This document shows positions 63,201 through 64,000 of a stretch of 64,000 nucleotides of DNA, in pieces. Made by a program: the position numbers and the translations under genes. The first letter of the stretch is position 1. Each line of letters starts with the position of its first letter. The notes under the pieces are model-generated. The model was given only the letters and a program-made list of their open reading frames with translations, searched no databases and was not told the DNA's origin. The stretch comes from Phalacrocorax aristotelis (Eukaryota; Chordata; Aves; Suliformes; Phalacrocoracidae), in NCBI RefSeq assembly GCF_949628215.1, contig NC_134281.1:13712501-13776500 (forward strand), written 5' to 3'.

Positions 63201-64000
63201 TCTGTTAGAGCCAAGCACAAGCATGTTAAATGTTAAAGACCTCAAAAAGTCATCTCTTCTCCCTGCCCACCAGGATTCACACATGAGGCTGGTGCTTTCC
63301 TGCACCTGCAGGTGCTTCAAGTGGGCATCGCCCAGCCCGGAGCCCTCCCAGCAGGTACTTCTGTCATCCAGAAAGACACTGCTTTGCTCCATTACCCAGC
63401 AGAGCTATTACTGCAGCAATATAGTGCAGATCTGACAGGGTGGCTCTGCCTTTCTCTTGTAAATCCTCTGGCAGGAGTGTGGTGTGATTCTTGCCAAATA
63501 CCTCTGTAAGTGGTAGGAAGACCCAAGGGGTTTCAAGAGCAGGATGAGTGCCCAGAGGGGTGGGCAGCGGAGGTTAGAGATGGTCGTTCTTCACTGTGTA
63601 TGAGTCTTGTGCTCACACAGATGTCTGTTGGAAGGCACAAGAGCCTGATGGCCTTGGCTCCATATCAGGGGCACAAGAACTTTGTGAGCTTGTCCAATGT
63701 GACCTTCTAAAGGGCATGAGATGAGCTTCACACAATTTGTTTTCGTCTTACAACAGCAGCAAGAGCGCTTGACTTTATGTAAAGCTATTTCGCTTTATTT
63801 CTGTCTAAAATGCTTAACAATTCCTGGATGTATGATTTTAATTTTCTCACTTTCTCCTACATATATATTCCATGATCTTTAATTGCCATTTGATGAGTGT
63901 TTACTTCCTGTGCCAGCCTGGGTGGGATGGGGTTACCCTGCTCTGGTTCTGGGTGAGGGAGGGTGGCTGGTGTTTCTGAAGACATGTGATGATATGTGTG
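57206..64000. other. Downstream intergenic region
   Basis: No gene, RNA or young repeat is recognised in these 6.8 kb. There is a compact inverted repeat at 57,628-57,666, a somewhat GC-richer segment at 58,540-59,050 with long overlapping open frames but no domain, an A-tract near 61,339-61,350, and otherwise AT-rich sequence. I looked for RUVBL1 on the minus strand, the expected mammalian neighbour, and did not see its exons. Confidence 0.55.
57628..57666. repeat. Inverted repeat / hairpin
   Basis: Two 14-base arms (57,628-57,641 and 57,653-57,666) are complementary at 13 positions, with the remaining position forming a T/G wobble in the RNA sense. They are separated by 11 bases. The repeat lies about 450 bases beyond the distal SEC61A1 polyadenylation signal. 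Confidence 0.6.

Overview
This is a vertebrate, most likely avian, nuclear genomic window. It is AT-rich and intron-dominated, with GT-AG splice junctions and one sharp CpG island. It carries two 5'-truncated CR1 retrotransposon copies of the type abundant in birds. The species cannot be fixed from the sequence.

Layout: positions 1-482 are a CR1 fragment. Positions 483-27,921 hold the 3' end of a kelch-family gene on the + strand. Its last three coding exons (2645-2795, 14673-14870, 26817-26986) join in frame into a 172-residue kelch-propeller C terminus, followed by about 0.9 kb of 3' UTR. I call it KBTBD12 because of the kelch exons and because KBTBD12 lies just upstream of SEC61A1, on the same strand, in mammals. 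Positions 27,922-44,440 are intergenic and contain one more CR1 copy, one old MIR-like remnant and no convincing gene. A CpG-island promoter spans about 44,440-45,330. It starts a complete 12-exon SEC61A1 gene with coding span 44,858-55,018 and a 3' UTR to about 57.2 kb. The spliced CDS is 1,431 nt (476 residues plus stop), the normal length for the Sec61 translocon alpha subunit. From 57.2 kb to the end I see no supported gene.

The two genes are not known to share a pathway. SEC61A1 is the ubiquitous protein-conducting channel of the ER membrane. The kelch gene would encode a BTB-BACK-kelch protein, a family in which many members are cullin-3 adaptors. Their adjacency is conserved synteny, not an operon.

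Most of the window is ordinary intronic or intergenic DNA. The observations most worth checking are the SEC61A1 promoter (opposed ZNF143-like motifs, two CCAAT boxes, a UPRE-like TGACGTG overlapping the stop of a 25-codon uORF) and a CpG-rich patch beside a TAAT-dense segment in the last kelch-gene intron. Smaller ones are an overlapping open-frame block near 32 kb and a compact inverted repeat at 57.6 kb. I found no evidence of a previously undescribed system.
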